Positions 30,701 to 41,895 of a stretch of DNA of 64,000 bases are shown here, piece by piece (the first letter of the stretch is position 1; the number at the start of each line of letters is the position of its first letter). The notes under the pieces were generated by a model, which did no database searches, had not been told where the DNA came from, and saw nothing but the letters and a program-made list of their open reading frames with translations. The translations under genes and the position numbers were made by a program. Origin of the DNA: Calocera cornea HHB12733 (taxonomy: Eukaryota > Basidiomycota > Dacrymycetes > Dacrymycetales > Dacrymycetaceae); assembly GCA_001632435.1 (NCBI GenBank), contig KV423918.1, positions 124,001 to 188,000 of the forward strand, read 5' to 3'.

Positions 30701-32952
30701 CGCTCGCCTGGCCCCTCTCCGCTTGCCCAGCCGCCCGCGACCGGGCCAGAAGGCGAGTACTTCCCGGACGACGCGGTCAAGATCGGCTCCTCTTCCAGCA
30801 GCGGCGTCGTACTGCAGAGCCCGGACGGCCGGCCGGCAGGAGTGTTCTTCCAGCCCCTGGCGCGCTCGTCCAGCAACACGACTACTGCTGGTGGGTCGAC
30901 CCCGCCCGAAGGTGGCCCTCCACCGCCTCCCGGGCCGGACCTCAATGGTGCCAGCAACCTGGGGACGAAGCCGCTCACGCTCAGCACGCCGAGCGGGGAG
31001 TCCATCCAGCGCCAGGTGCCCGTGGGGATGATCTTCTCCCCTTCGCAGGTGATCGACTCGTATCGCTCGCCAAGCGCAGAGGGCCCACCGCATCTGCCTG
31101 CGGGTGGTGCAGCGCGCAGGCAGCCCAAGCGCGCGACCACCAACGAGACGCGCCCCTTCCTGCTTCCTGCAAAGGACAGGGACGAGGAGTCGGGAGACGG
31201 CGCAAACGGCGCTGCGCCTAACCGATACCGACAAGGCCCGCGGAGAACGAGCAGCGCCGGCACCACCGGGTCAGTCCCCGCGGCCGGAGTACCGCTCCCT
31301 CCCTCGCGGCCTGGGTCATCGCGCATTCCCAGCGGCGGTTCGAACCGCGCTGCTCCTACAGGGACCATAACGTATGCACCGCAAAACATGCACAGGATGG
31401 CAAGCCGGCGTACTTCTGGCGGCCAGATCGTTCACGCTGGATCATTCATACTTGGTGAGGCGCCTGCTCCGGGGACTGAAATCCCGGGCCCTGTTGCGCC
31501 GCCGTCGCCGAACCTGGCCGAACAACGGCCAATCGACCCAGACAAGCAGGCACAACGCGAGAACATTCGCAAGCTCATTCAGGCCGGTGTGGAGGCTGTT
31601 GTCCCCACCGCCGTCAGGATGGACGGCTCTGTCGAACCAGAACACCCTCTTACGTCGACAACCGTGGTGCCGGGCGCTGCGGCCGTGGCTTCGATCACGA
31701 CCATGCCGACCATCGCGAGTGCGAATACCACGCCTTCTCCGGTCACTGGTTCTTTCCCAAGTAGTCACGCACCAACTGTCAAGCCCCCCGTCGCGGCTGC
31801 GTCCTTGCGGCGAAATTCGGAAGCAACGGGTCCGCTACCAGTCAAAAAGAAGCCAACGGGGGATAATGTCATCGTCCCACCAATCAATGTCCTGATCGTG
31901 GAAGGTGTGTTATGGCGTGTGCCGGGGTACGATGCGTACTGATGAGGATTCCACAGATAACCCCATCAATCAAACTATCTTGATGACGTTCATGCGAAGG
32001 AAGAAGATCAAATACGGCACCGCTAATGATGGAGCTCAGGCTGTTGACAAGTGGAAGACTGGAGGATATCATCTCATCCTGGTTAGTCCCTTGTAAAGTT
32101 TAGGCTGATATTTCTCACTCACTCACTTCTCCACAGATGGATATCCAAATGCCAGTCATGGACGGTATAGAGGCGACCAAGGAAATTCGACGTTTGGAGA
32201 GTCTAGCAAACGTTGGCCTCTTCCCGACGACTCCGCCCGCTGATTCCTTGCGTGCAAGTTCACCTTCGTCCATGAAGGCACCAGGCACCCCAGGATCGCT
32301 CTCCCAGTCCTCGCCCCATCGTTCCTCAGTGATTATCGTCGCCCTGACGGCCTCCTCGCTGCAAAGTGATCGTGTGGCTGCTCTTGCAGCAGGATGCAAT
32401 GACTTCCTTACCAAGCCCGTGTCCCTCAAATGGCTGGAAAAGAAGATAATCGAATGGGGATCTATCAAGGCTCTGCAGATGTGGGCGGACTCTGCTGTCA
32501 CGCGCGTCTTCTCCAATGGACAGGCCGATCGTACAGCCAAAATCCGCGATCAGCTCAGGATCAATAGGTCAGGAAGGACCTCACCCTCGCCCGGTCCACC
32601 CTCCAAAAAGGGCTCGGGCAAAGACACCGGCACGGACACAGAAACACCTGGCACCCATGCTGCTTCGCGTCCTAGCCCTAGCCCTGCTCCACTGACTGGA
32701 GCAGGCGTCAAAGAGACCGGATCTGGAAATTCTGTTACCCAGCCGGCTGCAGATGGCGTCTGCGCCGAAACCCGGGATGATCATCGGTCTCTGTCTGCGA
32801 GTCCTTCGGGGTCTTACTTCCCTAACCCTCCCCCCGACGTTTTTGCGCCGAACGATACCAAGTCTCTTCTTCTTCAAGATGTGCTGGACGATGAAGACGA
32901 AGATTCGCCCGCAGAAACGATTAAAGAAGCTTCTCTGTGGCGCCGGCCGTGA
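27758..32952 (+). CDS. SSK1: SSK1-type response regulator of the HOG stress pathway
   Basis: Exons 27758-28897, 28946-31904, 31957-32081 and 32137-32952; 1,679 residues. Ssk1 receives phosphate from the histidine phosphotransfer protein and, when unphosphorylated, activates the MAP kinase kinase kinase of the osmotic-stress cascade. The receiver domain starts near residue 1360: INVLIVEDNPINQTILMTFM, the phospho-acceptor Asp1410 in MDIQMPVMDGIEAT, ALTASS, and Lys in CNDFLTKPVSLKWLEKKI. INVLIVEDN.INQ.IL and the long insert after EIRRLE are typical of Ssk1 and not of Skn7. About 1,300 N-terminal residues are mostly low complexity (Ser, Pro, Gly, Ala), with a few ordered blocks such as LSLEIADSVQPIIQTLLQLSP and TVIVHFTSLANFKLVRDAVQ. 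The 5' part is far richer in G+C than the receiver exons. Confidence 0.9.
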
Positions 32953-34019
32953 GAGTAGCTTCGTCCTAGCACCGACGCGCTTGGATAACGACCCCAGTCT
33001 CTGGACAATGACCTTCTTCTACATGCTGCGGTCATACACTTGTGCCGCCATCATGAGTCTTCTGCTGCTCGCGCCTGCTAGACCGCGCGACATTTCCTTC
33101 TATACCCAAGATGAGCCTCTTCATCGCTCGCTCGCTCCCTGTGTGACCGCTTCTTTCCCTTCGAAGTCCAAAATGTCACCTGCGCCCATTTGTACTCTAA
33201 CTAAACGCACACAATTTCCGTATCCTTGCACGTTTTGTTATACTCGTATTGTTTGATTGTTACAGGGTTTCAAGGGTAGTTCCGTTCAGAATATGATCAT
33301 CGTGTACTCGCCTTTGAAATCGGCCTGGATGAACTCGGAACAACGACAAGCAACTTGAGGCCCGCAGAACCCATGTCACCCGGCACTGCCACCAGCGGAA
33401 TGGCTGGAAATGGCAACTCCGCAGAACCGCGTGGTGCTGCAAATTGGACTCAATTCAAAACTTACAAAGCTAATGACGTTTGAACGAACGATTGGCGTCC
33501 AGACTGCCCTCTCGGCAAGAGGTCCGACAACGATACCGCTCACTTCCGGCCCGCAGGACCGCGCCTGCGCTGATCGTTTCTATACTTGTGCATTCAGTAA
33601 CGTGCATCGAGGCGTCACGCCTTTCCGGATCACGGCAAAATGTCGGAACCTCTCTGAATACCTTTTGCTAGCGAAGCATTGTCCTACTCATCTGCTTCTT
33701 GTTCGCGATTCTTCTGCATTATCTTGCCGCTGCGCTTGACCAATCGGCTCGTTCAGCGGGGCCCCGGTTGCCCCGGATCTTCGGGAAGTCTGGGGATCGT
33801 CCGGGGCTTCCTCTCCACCTAGGACCATAGAACGGAACTGTGCCTAGTCCGTATCGCGCCGTTCACTAACTCCAATAGTCGGCCAGCCGCTCGCCAGCAA
33901 ATGCGTGTGTATAAAGCTCTAAGCGATCTCGAATGGGCTGAGGTCTCTAGAACCAAATCCCCAACCACAACGCAATTCCTGCTGCTCTGTGAACGGCTCT
34001 CGCCTAGCTCAGAAGCAAC
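32953..34019. other. Intergenic region between SSK1 and the sugar transporter
   Basis: No supported gene. CCGG-rich short repeats occur near 33755-33820, and AT content rises towards the transporter start. Confidence 0.45.
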
Positions 34020-35796
34020 ATGGATCCAGAAAAGCAGACGAAGACGCAGGAGATCGACCACATCGAGTCGCCAACCGATGAGAAGGCTTCCAACTCGGAG
34101 CATGCTGGACCCAGCTACACCAAGGGCGAAGCTGTTATCGAGACAAGAGCCTCGCGATTTGCGGCGCTCCAAGCGAAACACAAACCAAATCCGCTGTCAC
34201 ACTCGATGCTCTTGTTGTACCCCATCCTCTTGATCGCTTGCATGAACAGTGCGGCGAACGGCTTCGATGGAAATACGTTTGGCGGAGTGTCCGCCATTCC
34301 CGACTTCCAAGCTCGCTTCGGTACCAACGTGGCGGCCAGCGACGGTTTCTTGGCGGCCATCTACATTCTTGGTAAGAGCATCGAGAACACACTGAGTCTG
34401 CACTAACAAATGGCGCTTCTAGGTAACGTTATCGGCTCTTTCGTTGCAGGTCCGGCAGCGGACTTCTTGGGACGGAAGCGCGGTATGATTCTGGCCAACA
34501 TCATTGTCCTCATCGGTACGATCGTCCAGGCTGCAGCCATGCAACGGAGAGACATGATCGCCGGACGTGTCGTGCTTGGCATTGGATCTGTCATGCTTGG
34601 ACCATCGGCTACGTCCTATGTGGTCGAGATGTCATATCCAGCATATCGTGGCACCATTGTGGGCCTGTACAACGGCTGCTATTTCATCGGTGCGATTGTC
34701 TCGACATGGCTTGAATATGGTCTCGTCGACGATACCACTGGCGAAATCAACTGGCGTATACCGATGGCTATGCAAGGCATTCCGTGCATTATCGTGCTCG
34801 TGGGCGTTTGGTTCATTCCGGAGTCTCCTCGTTGGCTCGTAGCTCGCGGGAAGGAGGAACAAGCCCATGCCATCCTGACCAAATACCATGGTGAAGGCGA
34901 TCCTGACAATGAACTCGTTCAGCTCGAGATGGAGGAAATGCGTGAGGCGATTAACAAGAGCGGCTCTGACACTGTACGTGTGTTGTCTCATACCGGCTAT
35001 CGTGTAGTTCTCACGAAACCCTAGCGCTGGTGGGACTACCGTGAGCTCTTCAACACTCGCGCCGCACGCCATCGCATGTTCTTGGTCCTTGCCATCGGTT
35101 TCTTTGGGCAGATTGATCTTCCACCCACAAGCTACTATATGCCACTCATGGCGCAAACCGCTGGCATTGTGTCGACAAAGCAACAACTCCTCATGAATGC
35201 CCTTCAAAGCCCGGTCATGACGATCGGAACACTTCTTGGTGTGCACACTATCGACAGATACGGCCGCCGTCCCATGCTCATGGGATCGTCGACGATTTGT
35301 TCGGTTTGTGTCCTCATTATCATCATCTGCAGCCTGAAGCAAGAGGGCCACCCGGCAGTCGGCCTCGCGGGCATCTCCTTTGTCTACGTATTCTTGTTCG
35401 CATTTGCATTTGTTTGGACGCCCATGCAGGCACTGTACCCTTCGGAAGTGCTGGCATATAATGCCCGTGCGAAGGGTCTCGGCATGTCTGGCCTTTGGAT
35501 CAACATTGTCAGCTTCATCAACACGTATGCGGCTCCCGTCGGAATCACCAACTCTGCATGGAGATTCTATTTCCTCTACTTTGTGGTACGCAGTCACCTT
35601 TTCACTTTCATTGTGCGTTCACTCACTTCCTGTCATACTATAGATCGACGTCGTTGGCATCATCACCATCTACTTCACTTTCATCGAGACGAAGGATCGC
35701 AGCCTGGAAGAAATTGACCAGATATTTGCCGATCCCCATCCAGTTCGCGCATCTCTGCGCAAGCAGAAGGTTGCTGTAGCGGCGGATCAGCTGTAA
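34020..35796 (+). CDS. MFS sugar transporter
   Basis: Exons 34020-34371, 34423-34973, 35025-35585 and 35644-35796; 538 residues with the 12-helix layout of the sugar porter family. Motifs are GPAADFLGRKRGM between helices 2 and 3, RVVLGIGSVMLGPSATSYVVEMSYPAYRG, PESPRWLVARGKEEQA before the central loop, the repeated DRYGRRPM, and ETKDRSLEEIDQIF after the last helix. The PESPRWL and ETKxxxLEE signatures place it with fungal hexose, lactose or cellodextrin permeases; the substrate is not decidable here. All four joins keep frame. The N-terminal ~60 residues are hydrophilic and cytosolic. Confidence 0.93.
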
Positions 35797-35921
35797 CCGG
35801 GTGTTACCTTTTATATGTGGAATGTTCAGATATCCCAGCTTAGTCTTGTATCCTGTATAGGTAACGATCAATCAATGTCCTTGGCAACGGACTCAGCTAC
35901 AATGTTCAAGCAGAAGTAGAT
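35797..35921. other. 3' region of the transporter gene
   Basis: Short non-coding stretch. A minus-strand frame ending at 35868 with a hydrophobic segment (LLSTITVFGCIYFCLN) overlaps it and the next feature; no start or splice structure could be supported. Confidence 0.3.
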
Positions 35922-36150
35922 GCAGCCGAAGACGGTGATCGTCGAGAGCAGGCCTCGCAGGGGACGGGGATAAACCTGCTCTTTGCGGGGCGGTCCTCGG
36001 TTGGTGGACGGGTGATGTTATTGAAAGGCCGGGAATTAGGTGGATGGGGTGATGGCGGAAATGGGAAATAGAGGCGAGGTGAGGGTGGAGAGGGTGGGGA
36101 CAGTGGGTACCGTGGCGGTGATCGAGGTGAAGGGAGGACGTTGTCGAGGT
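35922..36150 (+). pseudogene. Possible decayed tail of a fourth WW/Gly-Asp protein gene
   Basis: CAGCCGAAGACGGTGATCGT (35922-35941), followed by CGAGAGCAGGCC, parallels CAGCCGACCGTGATCGT and CCAGGAGCAGGC of paralogue 2. After one frame change it reads QASQGTGINLLFAGRSS (paralogue 2: QAPTGGGGVNPLFAGGA), then GRELGGWGDGGNG and a G-rich stretch like worn GGD repeats. Similarity is weaker than at 25.5 kb, and the minus strand holds competing open frames, so this is a tentative call. Confidence 0.4.
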
Positions 36151-36631
36151 ACAACAGCGCTGATATTGGAGCAGAGGATGGCGGGCATGGTGGAGATGCC
36201 CGGGACGATACCGAGTTCGGCTGTGGATGAGCTGCCTCGTTGTTGCTGGCCAACTTGCGGCCGTCCGTCGTTTTCCCTTTGTCAAACATGTCTGGCCTGC
36301 TAAGCTGCTGCGCGATGTCATCATATGCACCGGCATCATGCTCATCTTACAAAACGACTATCGCTCCAAGTTCACTGCATATGGTGATAATGGCGTCATG
36401 AGTGTATGAGCCGGTGGAGACGTGGATCGTCTTGTCCTTCCGTCTCCTTGGGCGAGGACCATTTTCACGGTAGGAACAGTCTCCCTGTCCTTGAATGGAT
36501 GGGTGCCATTAGATCAATTGTCAATAAGAATACAACCTCTCGCTCTCTCCGGCAAGCTCTAGCGTCTCGCGGTGTCTGACTGAATTGGGGAATATCGTGC
36601 ATCCCCTCGGTTGTACAGCGGCCAAGACCTC
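36151..36631. other. Intergenic stretch before the V-ATPase f gene
   Basis: Several short minus-strand frames are open here, but none could be joined into a supported gene. Confidence 0.35.
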
Positions 36632-37083
36632 TCATATGCTGATCGCTCCTCTGCTCCTCCGCACCCCAAGTCCCATCTGGAGAACACATCAGCACCGCTA
36701 CCCCACCACATCCCATTGAGAAGTAGAAAGAGAGTAGAAATGCAGCGCGTACCTGACAGCTACAGAATACGACCAGCGCGGCGTATACGAGCGCGGCGAC
36801 GTACAGCGTCTGGGCGACGGCATGCCCGTCCTCGGGGTCTTTCTTGCTGCCCATCACCGCCTCGTACTGGAGAGTCATCATCAGATCACTTTAGCATGCA
36901 TCATGGTCTGAGAAAGCGCACATTGTGATCGAACATCCATCCGAACTAGAAGATGGTCAGTGAGAGCAGTCGAAGAAGGGGAGGAGCACGCACAGCAGCG
37001 AGAATGATAGCGCCGAAAATGGATATGACAGTACACATCCCCGCGTTCATCATGCCAAACATGGGCTGAGCAAGAAAGGACAT
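36632..37083 (-). CDS. V-ATPase V0 subunit f (YPR170W-B / RNASEK-like small membrane protein)
   Basis: Exons (gene order) 37083-36994, 36945-36922, 36866-36753 and 36676-36632 give 90 residues; yeast subunit f has 85. It is a two-helix membrane protein at the edge of the proton channel of the vacuolar H+-ATPase. Diagnostic sequence: CTVISIFGAIILAAFGWMF (helix 1), GSKKDPEDGHAVAQTLYVAA, and ALVYAALVVFCSCQ (helix 2), parallel to the yeast pattern SxNDPEDGPAVAHTVYLAALVY. Exon 2 is a 24-bp microexon (FGWMFDHN). The last exon (MGLGVRRSRGAISI) is less certain, because its acceptor is chosen only by position and frame. Confidence 0.85.
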
Positions 37084-37407
37084 GGCTGTTGCCGGGATAG
37101 AGCGCGTGAATGGAGAAAGAGTTCGATATGGTATACCTGAGGATGGCCGGAGACTGTGTGGCGCAGAGGCGTCGTCCTCGCCCTGCGCGTTCCATCCGCA
37201 CGTTGAGCGTCCGTCCCTCGTCAGCATCAGGGTGCACGCCTCCCACCACCCCCGGGGCATAGGTGTCGGACGGCACGAAGCATTGTCAACGCATGTCATT
37301 GCACAAATGCGACTAACTAGGCCAAAAATCAAAAGCACTAGCTCAGACCAGACTCAAATAGGAGGGCTACATGAAAAAATCGATTAGTGGACACATATGG
37401 TTCTTGT

Positions 37408-40337
37408 TCAGTACTGCAACTCTATGTCGCCCTCCGCGACGGAGTCCATGTCGTTGTAGGAGATCTTCCTTCCTGCTCGCGCACGCGGGTCCTCCTTCGC
37501 GTTTGGCGGCGGCGAGCGGCGCATAGGGGGAAGAGCCCCTCCAGGGCCAGGTCTGCGCGGTCGCCCTCCTGATAGATCACGGCCCATATCGAGCACACCT
37601 GTCGGCTTCGCAGGCAAGCCTTCGGGCAGGATAGGAGGGAACCCTCCTCCTCCACCAAGCTCGTAGACTGGCGAACGACGAGGATCGAAATATGGTTGAT
37701 CGGCCCATTGGGCAGGTGTCGCGTGTGTGGGCGGCCCGTATGCTCCAGCGGGATAGCCACCAGCATAGTAAGCACGAGGATCGTCCAGCCGCAGCGGCAT
37801 TGCCCGCTCATCTTTCATATCCTGCCTAGTGTCGCGGCGTGGTGGCTGGGTGAAAGCAGATGTGTGCTGTTGAGGTGTGAGATGGACGGGATCGAGGGCA
37901 AAGTTGTTGATGAAGGGTATCTGTACAATATGGTAAACACCTGCACCCACATAACGCAATACTAGGCAACTCACCACATCGAGCTGCTCCTGAAGTAGCT
38001 CCGGGTGCTTATTCGCGACGTGCTTCTCGACGAAGGTGCTCGCCTTGAAAAGCTTCGTGCAGACTTTACACCTGTACTTGCCTTCATCCTCTTGCTGTAC
38101 GTGGGGCATGACAAGTCGGTGGACTTCAACATCGTAGTTCATCCCTCCGTAGTCAGCAGGATCAACTTCAGGCCTTCTCAGCAATAGCACCACCCTCAGG
38201 TCAAGCCATTCAACCCATCGATCGTCTGAAAGCCATGGTAAGCCAACGTATAATCAAGCCCTCGAGAGGACTTACCAGCAGGACCGCGCTTCTTCAATCC
38301 CTCCCTCTCAGCTTCTTCCTCCATGGCAGTCGGCTTCACGTAGGGCATGCGGATATGCTTGACGCACTTCCGCTGGAGCGCCTCGACATGATCGCAGACA
38401 AGAGCACAATAGTAGCAAGTGTTGAAAGCGCCGCGTAGATAATTCAACCACAGATCCAGCTCAAGTCGTAGCTGCAGCATGAATGAGAACCTAGATGGGT
38501 TGTATACGGATAGTCGTGCTCACCTCCGCATTTTCGAGTTCTTCCTGATCAGCCTCCCCATCGCCAGCCTTCTCTTGCGCCTTTTCACGTAGCCGTTGTA
38601 CAAGCGTTTCGAATCGCTTCTCGACTTTTTCGCTGCCCCTAAACGGCTCTCCATCGTCCACTTCCGCCTCTTCCTCTATCTGGACAGGCTCCTTCTTGAC
38701 TTCCCCGTCCATTGCCACGTCTCCCTCTTGGGGGGCAGCAGCCGCTGCCTCAGCCGCCCTTTTCTTGGCCTGGCTCCGATCGGCCTTTACCTTCGTCTTT
38801 GTCATCTCCCAATCCACTTCCAGGACGCCTGCTAACTCCTTGATGTTCTGCAGATCGAGACGCATCCGATCGGGCTTGTTGGAAATAGGAGGAGCGACGC
38901 GGACTCGGGACGGGTAAGGTTGAGTATTGTGTACAACATGCATGGTGAATCCATCGATCTATGGCATGGTGTCAACAATTGATGGGTCATTGAGCCCTTG
39001 ATCACAAACCCGCTGAGAGCTGAAGTGCGTGACCGCCACAGACATATCCGCCTCATCATTGTACTTCACCCAGCCGGGGCGATAGAAACTCTTTTTTGGT
39101 TGAGGGTCGCCCAGCGCGAGGTAGATGAAGCCATCGACGCCCTTGCAGACCTCCTCGATCTTGTCCCTCGGCAGGGCAGGCGGAATGGTACGGATCAGCA
39201 GTTGGTTGCCTTCAGGTTGTACGTCGACCGAGAGCTCCGGTGGTATTCGTGGCCTGCCATCTTTGCCGCGTCGATCGGGGCCTGCACCACTACCATTCGT
39301 CTCCGGCTTCGGTCCTTCAGTGACATCTGGCTTGTCCTCCTTGTCCTCCCCGGCTTCCTCTTTGACAGGACTGACGAGCTCCTCGGCTTCTGCCTTAGCG
39401 GGTTGCTCGCCATCCATTGCAACATCTTCATGGTCGTCCTTCACTCCATTCTCATGTTTGTGCTCCGCTTCCTCCTCAGGCGCCGCGGGAGGATCCAGCG
39501 TAACCTCTGGATCCCATTTGCCCTCCTCCAGATCGTGCAAGAACGCCTCAGGTTTACCAGTCCAGCCTTCGCACCGCACCCGCGCGCGCTGGGAAGCGTA
39601 TTCCGGTGCAGGATCATAGCGCTCGATGAACCACGAAGACGCCTTGTGGAAATTGAAAACTCGTCGCGTCTTGTAAGCTGGGTCAGCTGAGTGATCATAG
39701 ACCGCACGCCTATGGTACGTACGACAACTTGAAGATGCTCCTTCTTGTACCCCTCATATCTCTTAGTCCATGCCCTCCGCCCACGATCCTCATTCACGCC
39801 TTCTACTACCGGCTCTTTCTCGATCTCTGCCCGAATCTCACCTTCTACGTCAGGATTGGTGTAGCGCATCCAGTCACAGTAATGCTTGAAGGATACAGGA
39901 AAGTCGCCAGCGAAGGGATCGGTGGGACCAGGCCCGCGACGGTCGTAGCCGCCATGGCCGCGCGGTGGCGAATGGCGCCCTTGACAAAAGGTGAGCTTGT
40001 GCTCACAACTGGGTAACTGTCTATATGCACCATAGTCATCGTAACGAGAACTTCTCGTATCATAACGGTCGTCCCCACGTCCATATGGTGACATAGAGCG
40101 ACGCCGTCCGCGGCCACCTGGCATACAATGTAAATAAACAACCTCTCGCAGGCGCGTCAAGTCTGACTCACGCTCATCGGGGCTCCGACTACGTCCTCGT
40201 CCACGATAATCATCGTATTGCCCCCCTCCGTATCCACCTCCCCTGTATTCCCTGTCCCACTCTCGAGGCGGATACGCGCCGTAGGGCTGGTCGCCGGCTG
40301 ACGGGGGGTAGGCCGGAGCGGGGTAGTACGAAGCCAT
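37408..40337 (-). CDS. ARS2/SERRATE-type RNA effector protein
   Basis: Exons (gene order) 40337-40172, 40117-40031, 39979-39723, 39669-39010, 38958-38524, 38471-38276, ~38165-37975 and 37920-37408; about 834 residues. ARS2 links the nuclear cap-binding complex to RNA processing and decay. The N-terminus is low complexity with RGRGRSRSPD (RS-like). The SERRATE/Ars2 core follows: DPFAGDFPVSFKHYCDWMRY, then RRVFNFHKASSWFIERYDP. The RRM-like region is next (QLLIRTIPPALPRDKIEEVC, KVEKRFETLVQRLREKA) and then LRLELDLWLNYLRGAFNTCYYC. The C-terminal zinc finger is YRCKVCTKLFKASTFVEKHVANKH. The join between exons 6 and 7 is ambiguous: GTAAGT at 38275 to an AAG acceptor at 38166, or a weaker GTCCTC donor to an acceptor ~8 bp upstream; both keep frame. 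Several introns are multiples of three without stops. Confidence 0.88.
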
Positions 40338-41796
40338 CTTACCTCACACCGCAAGATCTCCACAAGACTTGTAATGGTCGCGAGTGCCTCGAGAGAGCCA
40401 AGTACGGATTGAGGGAGGGATGAGACCTGTTATAGCAGAGATTGTGGTTTAAGGAGGGCGGCAAGAAAGAAGCAGAAGGAAAGCGGTGTCAGAGCTCGGC
40501 ATCATAACAAAGCAAGCGGTTAGAAACGAACTTAGTGAGAGATGTACAACCACGCTTGCTAGTCCACTTATTCGCACCTGCGTGTAGCTCACTTTGACGT
40601 GAGATACGCACAAGACGGGGTGATGGACAGTGGTTGTGACTGAGAGAGGAGAGGTCGCGCACGCACGAAACAGCGAGACAGCGGTTCGCCCGCATGGCGC
40701 ACGGACCACTTTCCGACCACAATTCGGGTTAGACGCCGCCTAAACACGTCGTTTTGATGAGGTGAACTGAGGCCGCATCTGGTTAATTGTTCTATAGGCA
40801 GTTGTTGGACTGTTCAATCTTTGTCTATTCAGATGTACGATGTGCGTGAACGCCCATCTAACCATGGTGGTTGCGTGGCGACAAGCCGCTCGATACTGGG
40901 CGACGACGCGCACCCAAATTCAAGCCTGGCGGGAGTTTTCCCCCCCTTGGGTCTCGTGCGGGACCAATCAGCCAGCCCTCGCTCAGACCCAAGTTCGGCC
41001 GAGGGTCTTGGGCGGTAACTCCATCAGACCAATACGTCGGAGCAACTTTCCTTGACAAGGTTAATCGCCGGCATCTTTTAGTGTTGTCCGTTCTAGCGCC
41101 GGCTGAGGACATCGAGAAGTCAACATGAGAAAGAGCGTGTACTATTCAATCTGCCGAGCTCCCCTTTGTCCCTCTCTTCACTCGGTCAATCAGGGCCCCG
41201 GACGTGGGAACGCCCACAGAAAATCTACCTCGTTCAGTCTCTATTTGCTATCTGCTGCCAGCGGAGCGTGCTGGGAGCCTTGCGGCTGCCTCGCTTCTCC
41301 AGTGACTTTATTTGGTCGTCTCGCACTACTCGCCCCATCGGATTTCCAGGTCAGCTCTCCTTATATATCCTGCTGTCGGCCATCAAATCAAGATCAGTGC
41401 GATAATACATTCTCCCATTGTCTGGGCTGTAATATGCCATCAAAGCACGCCGATTTGCTCCACTCCGCTGCTACGGTGCAAGCCGGAATGATTACTTCGC
41501 ACGGCAACGTACGGTCGACTCGCCTCGTGTCGCATGTGAAGCGATCAATCGTACCCGCCGTGACTTCCCGGACCCGTATTGCCCTCGTATGGCTGCCCAT
41601 GTGTACTCCAGGTTCACTAACGTGACGTTATGGTGGCAAGAACAGCTCAGCGTTGACACCTCGCATCTGGCACCCACCTGACACCCTGCCTAGGCCTCGA
41701 GGCATGATGCCGGCTTCCTTGTCCCCGCGTGGCCTGGCCCCCTAATCATGCCCCTGCGATCTGGGGATTCTTTCCTTCCCGCGGTCCAAACTCCCC
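40338..41796. other. Long intergenic region between ARS2 and cyclophilin
   Basis: 1.5 kb holding both divergent promoters. No supported gene or RNA; short frames at 40.8-41.6 kb have no recognisable domain. Confidence 0.45.
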
Positions 41797-41802
41797 TATA
41801 AA
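41797..41802 (+). promoter_or_regulatory. TATA box of the cyclophilin gene
   Basis: TATAAA, 93 bp before the ATG at 41896, preceded by C/T-rich sequence. Confidence 0.65.
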
Positions 41803-41895
41803 GCGTCTAATGTCCCGTGCGCACTAGCTCGCCCTGTTCGTCACAAGTACTGTCTATCGTCCACATCGCCTTATCCAGCTTCATACTCGATCACA

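Noticed and set aside
29789..31234. 481-codon minus-strand frame inside SSK1
   Set aside because: Antisense of a low-complexity coding region; the plus frame continues into a clear receiver domain.
35868..36420. Small minus-strand gene with a hydrophobic C-terminus (GLLSTITVFGCIYFCLN)
   Set aside because: Several frames are open at once, and no start plus splice model could be built; kept only as an alternative to the WW-tail relic on the other strand.
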